NCBI GenBank assembly: GCA_903813345.2
Contig: CAIIXF020000004.1
Location: 5,229,525-5,293,524 of the forward strand
From: Owenia fusiformis
Lineage: Eukaryota > Annelida > Polychaeta > Sabellida > Oweniidae
DNA: 64,000 bases
Reading direction: 5' to 3'
Made by a program: the position numbers and the translations under genes
Notes under the pieces: generated by a model
What the model saw: only the letters and a program-made list of their open reading frames with translations
Database searches by the model: none
Told to the model about the DNA's origin: nothing
Shown here: positions 46,798 to 57,397 of the stretch, one piece after another
How positions within the stretch are numbered: position 1 is the first letter of the stretch
Layout: every line of letters begins with the position of its first letter

Positions 46798-47898
46798 ATG
46801 CTTTCCAAGTTTGGGATAGTCGTACTTGTGATTATATCTTTTCAAAGTATTATCTATATGGGGATATACATGTACTCAACGTTGCACGTTCCACTGATTA
46901 AAGCTGATAGTACTGCTGCTCGTAATAAAAAGAGAAGCTCTGGATATATAAGGAGTGGATTCAATGATTCAGATACAAAGTTCTTGACGATTTTTACAAC
47001 ATTTTCAGAAAGGGAATTACCACGTTTCCGAATTCAGAATAACACACTTTGTAACTATGAGAAGTTTCCAAAGCATTTGACCGAGCGAGCTATATTTTCA
47101 AGCGATGGCTTCCATTTACGAAGAGATGGAAAATGTTGGTTGGAAACAGTTTCAAATAATAATGACTCGGACTGGAACATTATCAATCTGGAACCCCATA
47201 TGACTGCAGCTGGTAGACCCGTCCTGAGAGAAATGTTCATTGAGACTCAAAAAAGATTCAACACAGATCTCTACATGTACTCCAACGGTGATATATTATT
47301 TCATGTTGAAAAACTGATCACTTCCCTTGAAGAAGTCAAAAGGTTCACGAAAGCTCACAACATCAGGAGGTTTATAGTGTTTGGGGCAAGACACGAGGCA
47401 AATTTCTATTCAAGTCATGGGACTGTTGAAATAATATCCGGACTGGATGAAGAAATTATTCAACGTGGCCAAAGTACCAAACTCGGTCAATCAAATGCAC
47501 AGGATTATTTCATCACAAGTAAAACCAGTTTCCCATGGGATGCTGTACCTGATTACGTTATCAGCCTTCCTGCCTTTGACAACTGGTTACTTATGTTCAG
47601 TAACAAAGCAGACATTGCAACATTTGACATCACTGCCACTAACCTTGCAGTTCACCAAGCAGGAGCTCCAAAATTCATAGACAGTAATTACCAGAAGTCT
47701 ATGTCAAGTAATAGGAAATTATGGGATTCATCAATTATATCATATGTTGGTAGCTATTTAAATTGTTGCAAGTGGAAAACTGTGTATAAGGAAGGTAAAG
47801 TTATAATGGTAAAAAATCCAGCATTCAATAACAAATGTATTGCAAAATTAAAGATCCCCGTTGAAAACCTTTTGGACGAGAAGATTTTTGAGGGTTAA
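46798..47898 (+). CDS. Type II membrane glycosyltransferase-like protein, copy 2
   Basis: 366 residues. It differs from copy 1 at about 30 positions by eye, clustered around residues 198-236 and 283-345, while the anchor, YSNGDILF, AQDYFIT and PAFDNWLL blocks are unchanged. In copy 2 the residue before AQDYF is Asn in place of Asp. The frame is fully open, so both copies appear to be under constraint or recently duplicated. An AATAAA at 47928-47933, about 30 bp after the stop, is absent from copy 1, where the place reads ATATAAAAG. The 5' flank is free of the transposon that sits about 235 bp before the ATG of copy 1. Confidence 0.6.
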   Translation: MLSKFGIVVLVIISFQSIIYMGIYMYSTLHVPLIKADSTAARNKKRSSGYIRSGFNDSDTKFLTIFTTFSERELPRFRIQNNTLCNYEKFPKHLTERAIFSSDGFHLRRDGKCWLETVSNNNDSDWNIINLEPHMTAAGRPVLREMFIETQKRFNTDLYMYSNGDILFHVEKLITSLEEVKRFTKAHNIRRFIVFGARHEANFYSSHGTVEIISGLDEEIIQRGQSTKLGQSNAQDYFITSKTSFPWDAVPDYVISLPAFDNWLLMFSNKADIATFDITATNLAVHQAGAPKFIDSNYQKSMSSNRKLWDSSIISYVGSYLNCCKWKTVYKEGKVIMVKNPAFNNKCIAKLKIPVENLLDEKIFEG

Positions 47899-47927
47899 CA
47901 ATTAGTTTTCATCACTTCACTCTCAAA

Positions 47928-47933
47928 AATAAA
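47928..47933 (+). terminator. Polyadenylation signal AATAAA, copy 2 only
   Basis: Directly after the copy 2 stop. The homologous place in copy 1 has no hexamer. Confidence 0.45.
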
Positions 47934-48129
47934 AAATTGGATTCAAATGATTTATGAAGATAATTCCTTTACATGAAGGAATGTTAAAGAATTGGTATCT
48001 GAATTGGCGAACTGAATAGACTGTAGATGCGAGTAAAAATAATCTTGATTTATGTCAAATATTCAAAATTCAGTGATGTCATATTTGAAATGTACATGTA
48101 AAAGTACATTTACATGGTTCCGTAAGCCC

Positions 48130-48790
48130 TTGTCTGTGATATTGGCTAAGAAGGAAAAGTTAGCTTACTATTGATACTACTTTAAATTTTTCTTCATTTC
48201 GCTTGTGTTTGGAAGGAGAACTTCTGCTCCATGCAATATTGAAGGAAGGAACATGTTATTATACATGGTGTTACCAAATTGAATTCGTTGGATATCACAA
48301 TGTTTGTTGAAGTTATGTAACCTTTGAGCTTTTTTTTATTTTAAACCAAGACTATTATGAATATGGTTCGAGTGGTTTAGTGTTTTGTCAAAATAAACAC
48401 CAAGGTACTTCTATATATGTTTTTACTTCATTGAGGGAAAGCTCACCAAGCTTCAAAATTTTACATTTGTTAACTTTTCCTCCTATGATCATAACTTGAG
48501 ACTTATTTGAGCTGAAACTAAACCCTCATTTTCACCAAATTCATTTGTAATTTCAAGGACTATACAGAGCATAGATTCGCTGGTAGCTGTGAGAAAGATG
48601 TCATTTGCGAAAAGCAATGCGGGTAGAGTCTTTGAAAGGTATACCCATATCATTTTCGATCAGACTGTCAATCAAATCTGTCACAATTACAGTAAATAGA
48701 GTAGGTGAGAGTACACATCCCTGTTTTAGGCCAGATTCAACTTCGAAACATTCACTGCCAAAATTACCAAATATGACTGTTTTTGTCCCA
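48130..48790 (-). pseudogene. Non-LTR retrotransposon reverse transcriptase remnant
   Basis: Minus-strand pieces read CFEVESGLKQGCVLSPTLF, then PALLFANDIFLTATSES (the catalytic FADD box, here FAND), then YLGVYFDKTLNHSNHIHNSL and LPSILHGAEVLLPNTSEMKK. The order matches palm to thumb of LINE polymerases. Several stops and frameshifts, and the first catalytic Asp is changed. Dead copy. Confidence 0.8.
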
Positions 48791-48796
48791 TGTCAG

Positions 48797-49315
48797 TTAT
48801 TTACTCTCGTTTCTTCACTTTTAAGAACATAGTCACTACATTTTGCATACATATTCCCTGGAGAAATCCTAACACAGAATTTATTTGGTTTTATTTTTAA
48901 TCTATTTGTTAAAAATAGGGAAACAATTGATTCTGATTGGTCTATAATCAAAATTTGCCATTTTGTGCGACAAATGCATCATATTGACATAATTAATAAT
49001 AAAAATCACTGAGCAAACTTTCTCTTATTCAGCACGAGTGTAATTTTTTCTAGATAATTGAGACATTTTCGAGAAAAATTGTATACAGAAACATAATATT
49101 TTTAATAAAATGGGGCCAAAAATGAATCCTGAAGATGCCTGCAATCAAATGTTTCCCTAAATTCAACAAATAAAGGATAATTAAAACGAAATAAATTCTA
49201 TGTTTGTATTGAATGTGTATGCAAAATGTTGTGACGTAACTCTTAAAAGTGAAAAAATGACAGTAAATATACAGACACGGGACTTGATCTGTCCAGGCTA
49301 CTATTATGATATTTT
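48797..49315. mobile_element. Inverted-repeat element family A, copy 2
   Basis: Same internal order as 44620-45525 (TATTTGTTAAAAATAGGGAA, then GTGACGTAACTCTTAAAA, then CTGTCCAGGCTACTATTATG) but shorter, with the left tip missing where it joins the LINE remnant. Confidence 0.65.
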
Positions 49316-49566
49316 ATAGGTTATAATTTAACTGACCTGCCTCCCCTTAATACAGGTTACCATGGCAACCTTACGATGTAGCTATAATATTTTACTATTG
49401 TATGTGTAATTACATAATCTATGTTCTGAAAAATAGGTGGATATGTGGAAAAAATCACAATATGAGATCATTTCTATCAGAATATATGCACGGTGTATAA
49501 CCCAAACGCTCCTACATGCACGACGGAGCGTTACATTTACGCGGAAACGCTCCGGAGCGAAATAAA

Positions 49567-50098
49567 ATGGCGGCTAATGAAGATTCTACTATGACCGTAA
49601 GTATTGTTTCTCTCGTTTCTCTTACATATCATATGTCATGGTGAAATATTATGTACCATTCGATGAACAATACCGTGAGCAAAGATCTTATTTATTCAAC
49701 TTCTGGTGGTAAACTGTTATTTGCTTGATCAAAGCTCCGTAGTGTAGATCGAACGAATCTGAAGATGACGATTTGACCACAAATTACGAATTAAACTAGT
49801 ATTTCTATGAAAACGTTAATCTTTCTGTTTAAGTAGTAGATCACAAACTCGTATATTCTCATTTCCTAAAATCCCAGTCCAAATCCATTACTTGTTCTCG
49901 AGAAATCGCTTGTTTTCCTCGAAACGCTCTGTCGATTTAGACCACAATTTTAGAAACGCTCTTACCATTTTGTTTTGATATCATTTTCAGATTATTAGAG
50001 AAGAGTTCCGAATCGAATCTATCTCTCAAAAACGTGTTGTACTTGTTAGGCAAATTGAAACATCTGAACCTGGTGGTGCTAAACGTGCAACTAGCTGA
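49567..50098 (+). CDS. Two-exon 45-residue reading frame inside the transposon
   Basis: Exon 1 (49567-49596) encodes MAANEDSTMT and ends at ACC|GTAAGT. The intron is 394 bp and ends ATATCATTTTCAG. Exon 2 (49991-50098) continues in phase with IIREEFRIESISQKRVV, then LVRQIETSEPGGAKRATS, then TGA. After the stop another frame reads KAYTLDDVMPTYVLNHKT, suggesting a longer ancestral protein broken by a frameshift. Family not recognised. It may be the N-terminus of a lost transposase or a captured host exon. Confidence 0.4.
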
Positions 50099-50455
50099 TT
50101 AAAGCCTATACATTAGATGATGTCATGCCTACATATGTGCTAAATCATAAAACTATAGAAAAAAACGAAACGTTATATGTGAATTAATCTTTCTTCTATT
50201 GATGCCAAGGGGTATAATAGATCTTTTCTTTCTCTTCCTGAAAAGGAAAGGCAAGCTATATATTTCCTTAACTGATCTAGACTACCGGAGCGTTTCCAAT
50301 TCACTGTGTTAACCAGATCGGAGCGTTTCTTGAATATGAGAATGTCATCATTTTTAAGACTGGATTTTCGGTCATCAAATCACTATTACAATAATGTATG
50401 GTGCGTTGAAGCATTGGAATTTGACTAAAATATACGTTGGTGCTCTAATCTTGGC

Positions 50456-50692
50456 TCAACTAATCACATGTATCGACAAAAGGGGTTTTGACCGGTAGAA
50501 TGACAAATACGTTTTTGAATTTTGATAACTATACTGCTTCGTACAGCTCTTCCTAATTGCTTCAAGCGTCAACAGCCAGCCACGTACAACATGAATATCA
50601 AACCCATCGAATGGTATACTCGAAATATGTAACTCATACCTCGTATTCCCATTATTGGCATTGATTGGGGAAATTGTCAGACGGCTCATCAC
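50456..50692 (-). CDS. Short minus-strand frame at the right end of the transposon
   Basis: 78 codons opening MMSRLTISPINANNGNTRYE and later FDGFDIHVVRGWLLTLE. It begins about 100 bp inside the right end and faces the plus-strand mini-gene. No family recognised; may be spurious. Confidence 0.25.
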   Translation of the reverse strand: MMSRLTISPINANNGNTRYELHISSIPFDGFDIHVVRGWLLTLEAIRKSCTKQYSYQNSKTYLSFYRSKPLLSIHVIS

Positions 50693-50814
50693 TCCCGCCA
50701 GACAGTTTTCCTACTCCGGAGCGTTTCTTTGTTTAATTTCAGTAATGAAACGCTCCGTCGTGCATGTAGGAGCGTTTGGGTTATACACCGTGATATGGAT
50801 CATACAGGGTGTCC

Positions 50815-51240
50815 CGAAAGTATGGGGGCCCCCGTTGGCAGACATATACCAGTGTCTTCATAGTATGGGTCATATATCATTTTAAAGCTTACCCAAAGTT
50901 ACATTGATTTGCAAAGTATCATGGTTCAACTCTCAAACCAGAAAAATTTAAAGTTAGAGTTAACATTTAATGTTTGGTCAAAATTAAGTTCAATTTTACA
51001 CTAAATCACTAGCCAATGTGTCCTCCCGGGACATCTTAACAGCAGCTGTACAAAAGAACGGTGAGGGTAGATACGCAAAGTAAAGGAAACTCTTCTAAAG
51101 TGCCTTTAAAGGTTTTAAGAGGATTACATAATTCCAGAGTCATGTCTGAAAAGAATTGCTGCTGTTAACATGGCCAAGGGAGGACACATTGACTAATAAT
51201 GTGGTGTAAAACTTTATTTTGGCCAAACACTGGCAGCAGG
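50815..51240. mobile_element. Inverted-repeat element with CAGGGTG tip
   Basis: ACAGGGTGTCCCGAAAGTAT at 50813 is a typical mariner-like tip. Internal arms at about 50968-51050 and 51160-51232 match inverted (GTCAATGTGTCCTCCC, GTTAACAGCAGC). The right tip was not found. Confidence 0.5.
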
Positions 51241-52285
51241 CAGCAGTACCATACTTGTATATTCTTCAATAATGTCATGAATAAATTAATAAATAAAAAA
51301 ACTAAATAATGGCATTTAAATTAGCGTAGCGCCTGTAGAAAATCTGAAAGTTGTTTTGTGTGTTTATCTAAAATATGATAGTTGTTCAAAAATTGGGGAT
51401 TCCGTTATGATTTTGCTATCTGTTGTGCCTGTAAAAACAGCTACTGCTACCACCAACCAAAATATTTGTAGTTTAGTACAATGAGACTCATTAAAACGTA
51501 TCTACGTTCTGTAATGACACAGGATATATTTGACTCATTAGCCATATCCCTGTTACACAGAGACGATTTTTCAAAAGGTCGTATAAAAGTAGCATAGAGT
51601 AGCCTTATTCACAATAGCTAGCAATTTCGCCAATGGTTTTAATGTTGCACTTTGATAAAAGGATCCGTACCCATTGGTGTACCTATAATGATTTAGAATT
51701 TTTTTGAAAAGGGTAAATTGGAATTCTAGGATATCTTTTGTATTATATGAATCTTTAAGAAGTATACTTTCAACAAATCACAAAAATAATATTTAGAACA
51801 TGGTAAAAAGTTGTTTTTACAGTGATTCTTAACACATGTCATTCTCACTCTTAAAATGAGTAATTTTCACATATTTTCACAAAAACATGAATAAAATCTT
51901 GATTTTTGTAGATACACTTAAATTGACTTATCAGTATAAAACTACATTGTGTCTGAGCATAATAACCTTCAATAAGCAGATCAACTGTGCATAGATAATT
52001 TGTTATCCTATTGTTTCGAAAGGCACCCTATTGTGTTCTTGTTTTTAAGAATGAATGACCTTCTGCAGTCACTGACATATTGAGGTGATTCCGCAGGTCA
52101 GACCCCCTCTGATTTCACCTTTATTGTTTAGTATTGACATTATTGCAGAGTTCAAACATAAAATGAGAGAGGGTCCTTGCTGCGGAAGATATACAATGTG
52201 AAAGTATAGCAAATAAATTTGTTTCAAAAAGGAGGCCATATTGGATCTGCCAGACACTAAGGCAACAAACTATCAGACAAGTGTC
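51240..52285. other. No gene recognised
   Basis: AT-rich. No exons, RNA genes or repeats identified on either strand. Confidence 0.4.
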
Positions 52286-52290
52286 AAACG

Positions 52291-52600
52291 GGTCAATTTA
52301 TTTTTGATTTATCAGTCATGCATGCGTCTGCAGAGGATATGTTGCAGATGGTCTGAAATGATATCCATTTAGTCATTAAAGGGACACTGTTTGTAAGGTA
52401 GTTCTCATGCTTATGGACACTAACATGTTTTAAGGGTCAATCTTCTTTTGATTCATCAGTCATGCCTATCTCTGGAGATGATATGTTGAAGAGACACTGG
52501 ATTAATATCCATTAAGCCATTAAAGGGACACTCCTTGTAAGGTAGCTCTTACACAAAGAAACAAATAGGCCAATCTATATTTGATCGATCATTCATGTTT
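52291..52600 (+). repeat. Degenerate tandem repeat, about 140-bp unit
   Basis: GGTCAATTTATTTTTGATTT recurs in diverged form at 52435 and 52568, with CATTAAAGGGACACT and TTGTAAGGTAG conserved between units. Confidence 0.75.
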
Positions 52601-52737
52601 TCAATATGTTGCCCTTTGTGTATTACCTTTGATAATGATGTTTAATATGTCCTCTAGATTGAATATCCTAGGTTAAACCTACTGCATACCAACTGAGGTG
52701 ATAATGGTACTTTTGCTGAGATTCAAGATTAAGATTT

Positions 52738-52895
52738 ATAGGATATCCTATGATTTTGAGGAATATCATTTTTATCTTCGAGGTGATATTGATATCTGCA
52801 CGAGAGAGCGAAGCGAACGAGTGCATATATCAATATCACTGCACCGAGTAGATTAAAATGATATTCTGAAAAAAATCATAGGATGTTCTTATTAT
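52738..52895. mobile_element. 160-bp hairpin element
   Basis: ATCCTATGATTTT and ATATCATTTT on the left pair with AAAATGATATTCTG and AAAATCATAGGAT on the right. The centre GCACGAGAGAGCGAAGCGAACGAGTGC forms the tip with flanking TATCAATATCAC. Likely a MITE. Confidence 0.65.
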
Positions 52896-52984
52896 CCTAC
52901 ACTAAAAGGAGTGTACTAAATGTATAATATTGCAAAATGAATTCCATGCCAAATAGAGTCAATTTGGCGGGAAATCAACAAGCG

Positions 52985-53110
52985 GAGTATATTGTCACAA
53001 TATCCTCCGCATATTGGGTTTACCGGAGTATATCGTCACGATATCCTCCGCCCGGAGTATATCGTTACGATATCCTCCGCCCGGAGTATATCGTTACGAT
53101 ATCCTCTGGA
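52985..53110 (+). repeat. 36-bp tandem repeat with palindromes
   Basis: GGAGTATATCGTTACGATAT and CCTCCGCCC repeat three and a half times. Confidence 0.85.
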
Positions 53111-53129
53111 TATTCATTTTGCCAATAAA

Positions 53130-54230
53130 TATCAAATTTATTTTTTAATGTTATTATACATTTACTACACAAAGTGTAGGATAATCATAGATATCTTACA
53201 TTTTAGGGGTTATTTTATGATTTGTGTTTTCAATATGTGTGTCCTACCTTAATGATATTTTGATATATCGATTGATGGAATGGTCAATATACTTAAAATA
53301 GTCATGAGTGAAGACTAACATACCCGTAACATGATATTTAGAATGATTTAATCCCTAATCCCTTAGTTTTAATCCCTATGACCTAATTTTGTTTTGGATG
53401 TGTTCATAATTGATAAAAGTAACTATTTCTATGTTATATTCAATGAAACCTTTGGGGGCATTTTTAGGTAAATGGGGTAACGGATCCTTTCATGAATATG
53501 TGTTATTTTCAGATAAACATAACTCATTCAACATACATCATCTACATCTTTCATTCTTGCCTAAAATATGCATCAGTGTACCTAGACTATTAATTGAGGA
53601 TTGATAATTCTTCTGAATGTTTAAATAACTAGAATATTCAGTGGTTTACTTTTCAAAATTGCAAAAAAATCCAACATGCACCCTGGCCTTAAGCAATCGT
53701 AAAGCATTTTTTAAAATAAAGTTGACAGTGGGAAGCTTGTAAGAAATCTGTATTTGTTTCAATTCTTATATGGTTACTATTTGCACTGTTTATTTGTCCA
53801 ATATTTCGTCAAACATGTAATGCGTTCCATAAAAGCTAATTCATTGCCTTTTCAACCCTCGTCTATATGTTTAGGTGTACATGTACACCTGTAAGGCAAA
53901 TATTCTATGGAGAATATGAATTAAGAGATTTTGACGTAGTTTTATCGTCTATAGATTTCAATCTGTATGTGATTAACGTAAATATAGATCGTTCTATATA
54001 ATCTGGAGGAAATATTTGGTGTTTTGACTGTTTGAGGATCAATTGTTTTCTTCGGATTTACAATGTTGTTTTTTTACTTTTCAGCATGAATATAGGGTTG
54101 GAATCTCAAAACCACGGAATGCCGGGGTGGCACCCTTGGGCAACTCTCTACAGAGCATTTCTCGCTTATTGTTCTAGTGTTATTCGTAGCTATTTTGGGA
54201 GATCACTATATATTTGATGGTTTTGATACA
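53130..54230. other. No gene recognised
   Basis: AT-rich without supported features. Confidence 0.4.
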
Positions 54231-54270
54231 TTTTAACCCTAGAAGCCCTAAGGTAAAAATAGTCACATGA

Positions 54271-54492
54271 ACATGTAGAAAAGTCAAAAATTTGTGGAAA
54301 GAAATAGAAACAAGATTGAAGATTAAGTTTGGTAAATGTATTAGATTAAATGAAAGACATATCTTGTTAATGTATGAACACAAAAATAAATATGAAGAAA
54401 ATTATTGTAACTTAGTCATTCAAATAGCAAAACTGTGCATCTCCAAATTTAAATATGGTGAACATCCCAATTTGCTAGTTAACGCTATTTGA
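54271..54492 (+). pseudogene. LINE ORF2 C-terminal remnant
   Basis: The plus frame reads NLWKEIETRLKIKFGKCIRL, then NERHILLMYEH, then YCNLVIQIAKLCISKFKY. A Trp-rich helix followed by 'NLVI.IAK..I.K.K' is the familiar tail of CR1/L2-like ORF2 proteins. It is open for about 70 codons but lacks everything upstream. Confidence 0.55.
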
Positions 54493-54631
54493 ATTTGAAA
54501 TAAGATTACGAAATGTAATGGTATGAGTGGCGTAGCCAGGATTTGGTGACCAGGGGTTCATTTTTTATATTATCCACAAATCCCCACCTTCATTGGGGTT
54601 CCTCATATAAAACCATTTTTGTAATTTTCAC

Positions 54632-57390
54632 CCCTTCCAAAAGTGTGACTACCGTAAACTCCACCATGGAGTGTTTAAGCCTCCTTATGTTTGAATTATT
54701 ATTCGTATAATATGTACAGTGTAAAGGAAAAACTGTTTTAGTGCTGGAAAAAATAAATTGACATCATGTCCGATACCTCCATTTTTTGGCAAGATACAAT
54801 TGAATTTGAAAAAGTTAGACAATTTGATTTTCTATGTTAAAATGGTGAATATTTTACTCAATAGATATCCTGAAATCCGAAGGCAAGACCATGATTTTAA
54901 TATTACATTTGTCTAATGAAATTCAAATCAAGAGTTAACATATATTTAGCTAAGTTTAAGGGCAAATCTTAACACATCTTTAAGGAACATCTTAAATGCA
55001 TCTTTTTAAAACGAGCTAATTTAGGGAGATAGACTTAAGAGTTAACACAAACTTCACATCTTGCTTCATCAAGCTTCGGACCTATCCTCACCTTGGGATA
55101 GAACGTAGTGATTGAGCGTGGGAATCGATGATGCACAAAGATGTCAAATTCTGAAACATGCAATTCCCACAATTTAATACTGAGATTATGATTTTTCTAA
55201 AAAACTCCAAATCAAAAGATTTTATTTGGTATATAATTTCATAATAGAGTAGAGTGTTCATTCATAATGACCTTGGGCCATAAGAAGTAGATTCTTTGTT
55301 TTGCGTCCCCTTGCTTGCACGAATTTGAGTAAATCAGAAAAACAAACAAATCCAAATAGCAATCACAAGGGTCTGAGAGTACTGTACCATCGCATTTCGT
55401 TCAATCAGAATCAGACGAAATGGCGAATAATTTGATGTGCGTCAAAATTGACAGTGTTATAATTACATCGTGTATTTTCTTATTTTTTACCCTTGAATAA
55501 TAGCTATGTTTAAATATATTGTGCAAACTGTATAGATATGTGTTTGGTATCACTTTAAATTGGTATGTCAACCCTTTTATGCCGATTAAATGTATAAATT
55601 TCTCAGCAAACAAGTTTGTGTTTTTTCTTGAGTTTGTGTTTGTTTTCCTTGTACCCTTGCATGATTTGGATTTTGCCAGGACGCAAAACAAAGACAATCC
55701 CAACCATTGCCTAAGGTTGCCAAACTTTTGGAGAGTATTGTTCAACTTTATTATGTTTTTATTTACGGGTCATATAAATTGAATTTAATGTTTCTGGTTT
55801 TCCACAAATATTTCTTGGGGAAACCCTGACCGGGGGTTCGTCCGAACCCACCGAACCCCCGGTCCCTACGGCTATGCCCTGTACAGGAAATCCATTTGAA
55901 GCCCCTCCTACCTTAGAAATGAATGAATGTGAATCGCTCAACAATAAAAACTTTTGGAGATTAAATAAAGCCCTGGTATCTAAATAGAATTATATACAAA
56001 ATATGTATATTCACCTGAAAGACGAGAGGATTAGTCTTGCACAAGTTTCAAATCGTGTGTCCAAAAAAGGATTTGACAGCATTCTTTAATAAAATAATAA
56101 GAGTTCATTTTTCAAAACAAAGTCTATAATGATTCACAAATTCTTCTAAAATGTTTTTATTTCTCAAAACGATTCTCGACATTATTGATAATAAAAAAAA
56201 CAGCGAACGTCGATAGGCAGAGGGAATGGAATGTTTTCAAAGTTATTAAAGAGAGCAGCATAACAAAAATTGTTTCAATCTTAGAATATTTCAGGCTTAT
56301 GTCATTCCTTTTTATGTATATTTTCTGAAAATCCTCATAGTGTACACTTTTTTCAGGAAATCTAAGGATTTTTACAATAATGTATTATTTTCTATAAGAA
56401 TGGTTACCATTCTTTAAAAAACATTCACCCATTTTTGCACTTTGAATCCATTATAACTTCACCAATTTATAACATATCGTGAATCTTTTGGGAGATATTG
56501 TATTTGAGATCATAAGGAATAGATGGTAGGTCAAGTGTTCATGTTACTTAGAAATTTGTCAACCCCATAGATCCGATTCTGCCTTTAAGTACAGATTATT
56601 TTTTATTTTCAATTCAAAGAAAGAACAAATATGTATTTTGAGCACTGTGTATTCTTTGTTGCAAGGCATTGGAATTTTAAAAAGGTTTAATTTTAGAGTC
56701 TACGGAGCACAATGGATATCTTGAGTACAAATTGAGAGTATTCTTGTAGCCATGGACTTTTATATGTGCGCCATGATTAAATAAATATTACATTCTTCGA
56801 ATATATTTGCTATTAAATATTCCACTATTCAGTAACTATATACGTTCATTGTGAACACCTCTTCTATTATAAAATAATATACCAAATAAAAATCTTTTGA
56901 TTTGGAATCTTTTCAAATCATCATCTTACCATGAAGTGTGAGAATCGCATGTTTCAGAATTTGACATATTCGATATATTGAACTCTGAAGTCTCAATGAA
57001 TTAGGAATGAGGATTTCTCCCTAAAATATCTCGTTTTGAAAATACATGTATGTTCCTTAAAGATATGTCGGGATTTGCCCTTAAATGTATTTTAACTCTT
57101 GATTTGGATTTCATTAAACAAATGATATATTAAAATGTATGATTTTGCCTTCAGATTTCAGGATATATTCAGTAAAAGATTCACCGAAAACTATTTTAAT
57201 ATAGATATCAAATTGTGTAACTTTAATTGTATTTTGCGAAAACTAATGCATGTATCGGAAATGATGTCATTTTATTCTTTCTAGCCCTAAAACAGTTTTT
57301 TCTTTGTTCACTGTACATATCATTCAAATAAGTATTCAAACATAAGGAGGCTTAAACACTCCGGTTGCCAAACTTTTGGAGGGGGTGTAA
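54632..57390. repeat. Long inverted repeat, arms about 650 bp and 540 bp
   Basis: The left arm (54632-55290) and right arm (about 56850-57390) match inverted over GGAGTGTTTAAGCCTCCTTA, AATCAAGAGTTAA, GTCAAATTCTGAAACATGC and AAATCAAAAGATTTT, at about 75-80% by eye. The spacer (55290-56850) has no gene. Repeat-like strings GTAGCCAGG (54532) and its counterpart CGGCTATGCCCTG (55868) suggest another nested element with CGAACCCC-rich ends. Confidence 0.75.
55061..55135 (+). repeat. Small dispersed repeat, copy 2
   Basis: Matches 31254-31325 and interrupts the left arm of the long inverted repeat. The right arm lacks it, so it inserted after the arms formed. Confidence 0.7.
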
Positions 57391-57397
57391 ATTGTAT

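Larger units (their letters stand above)
45553..48113 (+). repeat. Segmental duplication, copy 2
   Basis: Partner of 34431-39010. It lacks the palindrome, the CACGGTG-ended transposon and the LINE tail. It is the cleaner copy and serves as empty-site control. Confidence 0.9.
49489..50792. mobile_element. 1304-bp DNA transposon with CACGGTG ends and 5-bp duplication
   Basis: A perfect 44-bp inverted repeat begins CACGGTGTATAACCCAAACG. ATATG flanks both sides (49484-49488, 50793-50797). GAGCGTTT or its complement occurs at least nine times across the element (near 49504, 49543, 49921, 49952, 50285, 50320, 50718, 50747 and 50770). The left side carries a small spliced frame (49567-50098) and the right side an opposite-strand frame (50456-50692). 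Related to 35532-37177 by ends, target and design, but with a different private motif. No transposase core visible. Confidence 0.9.
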
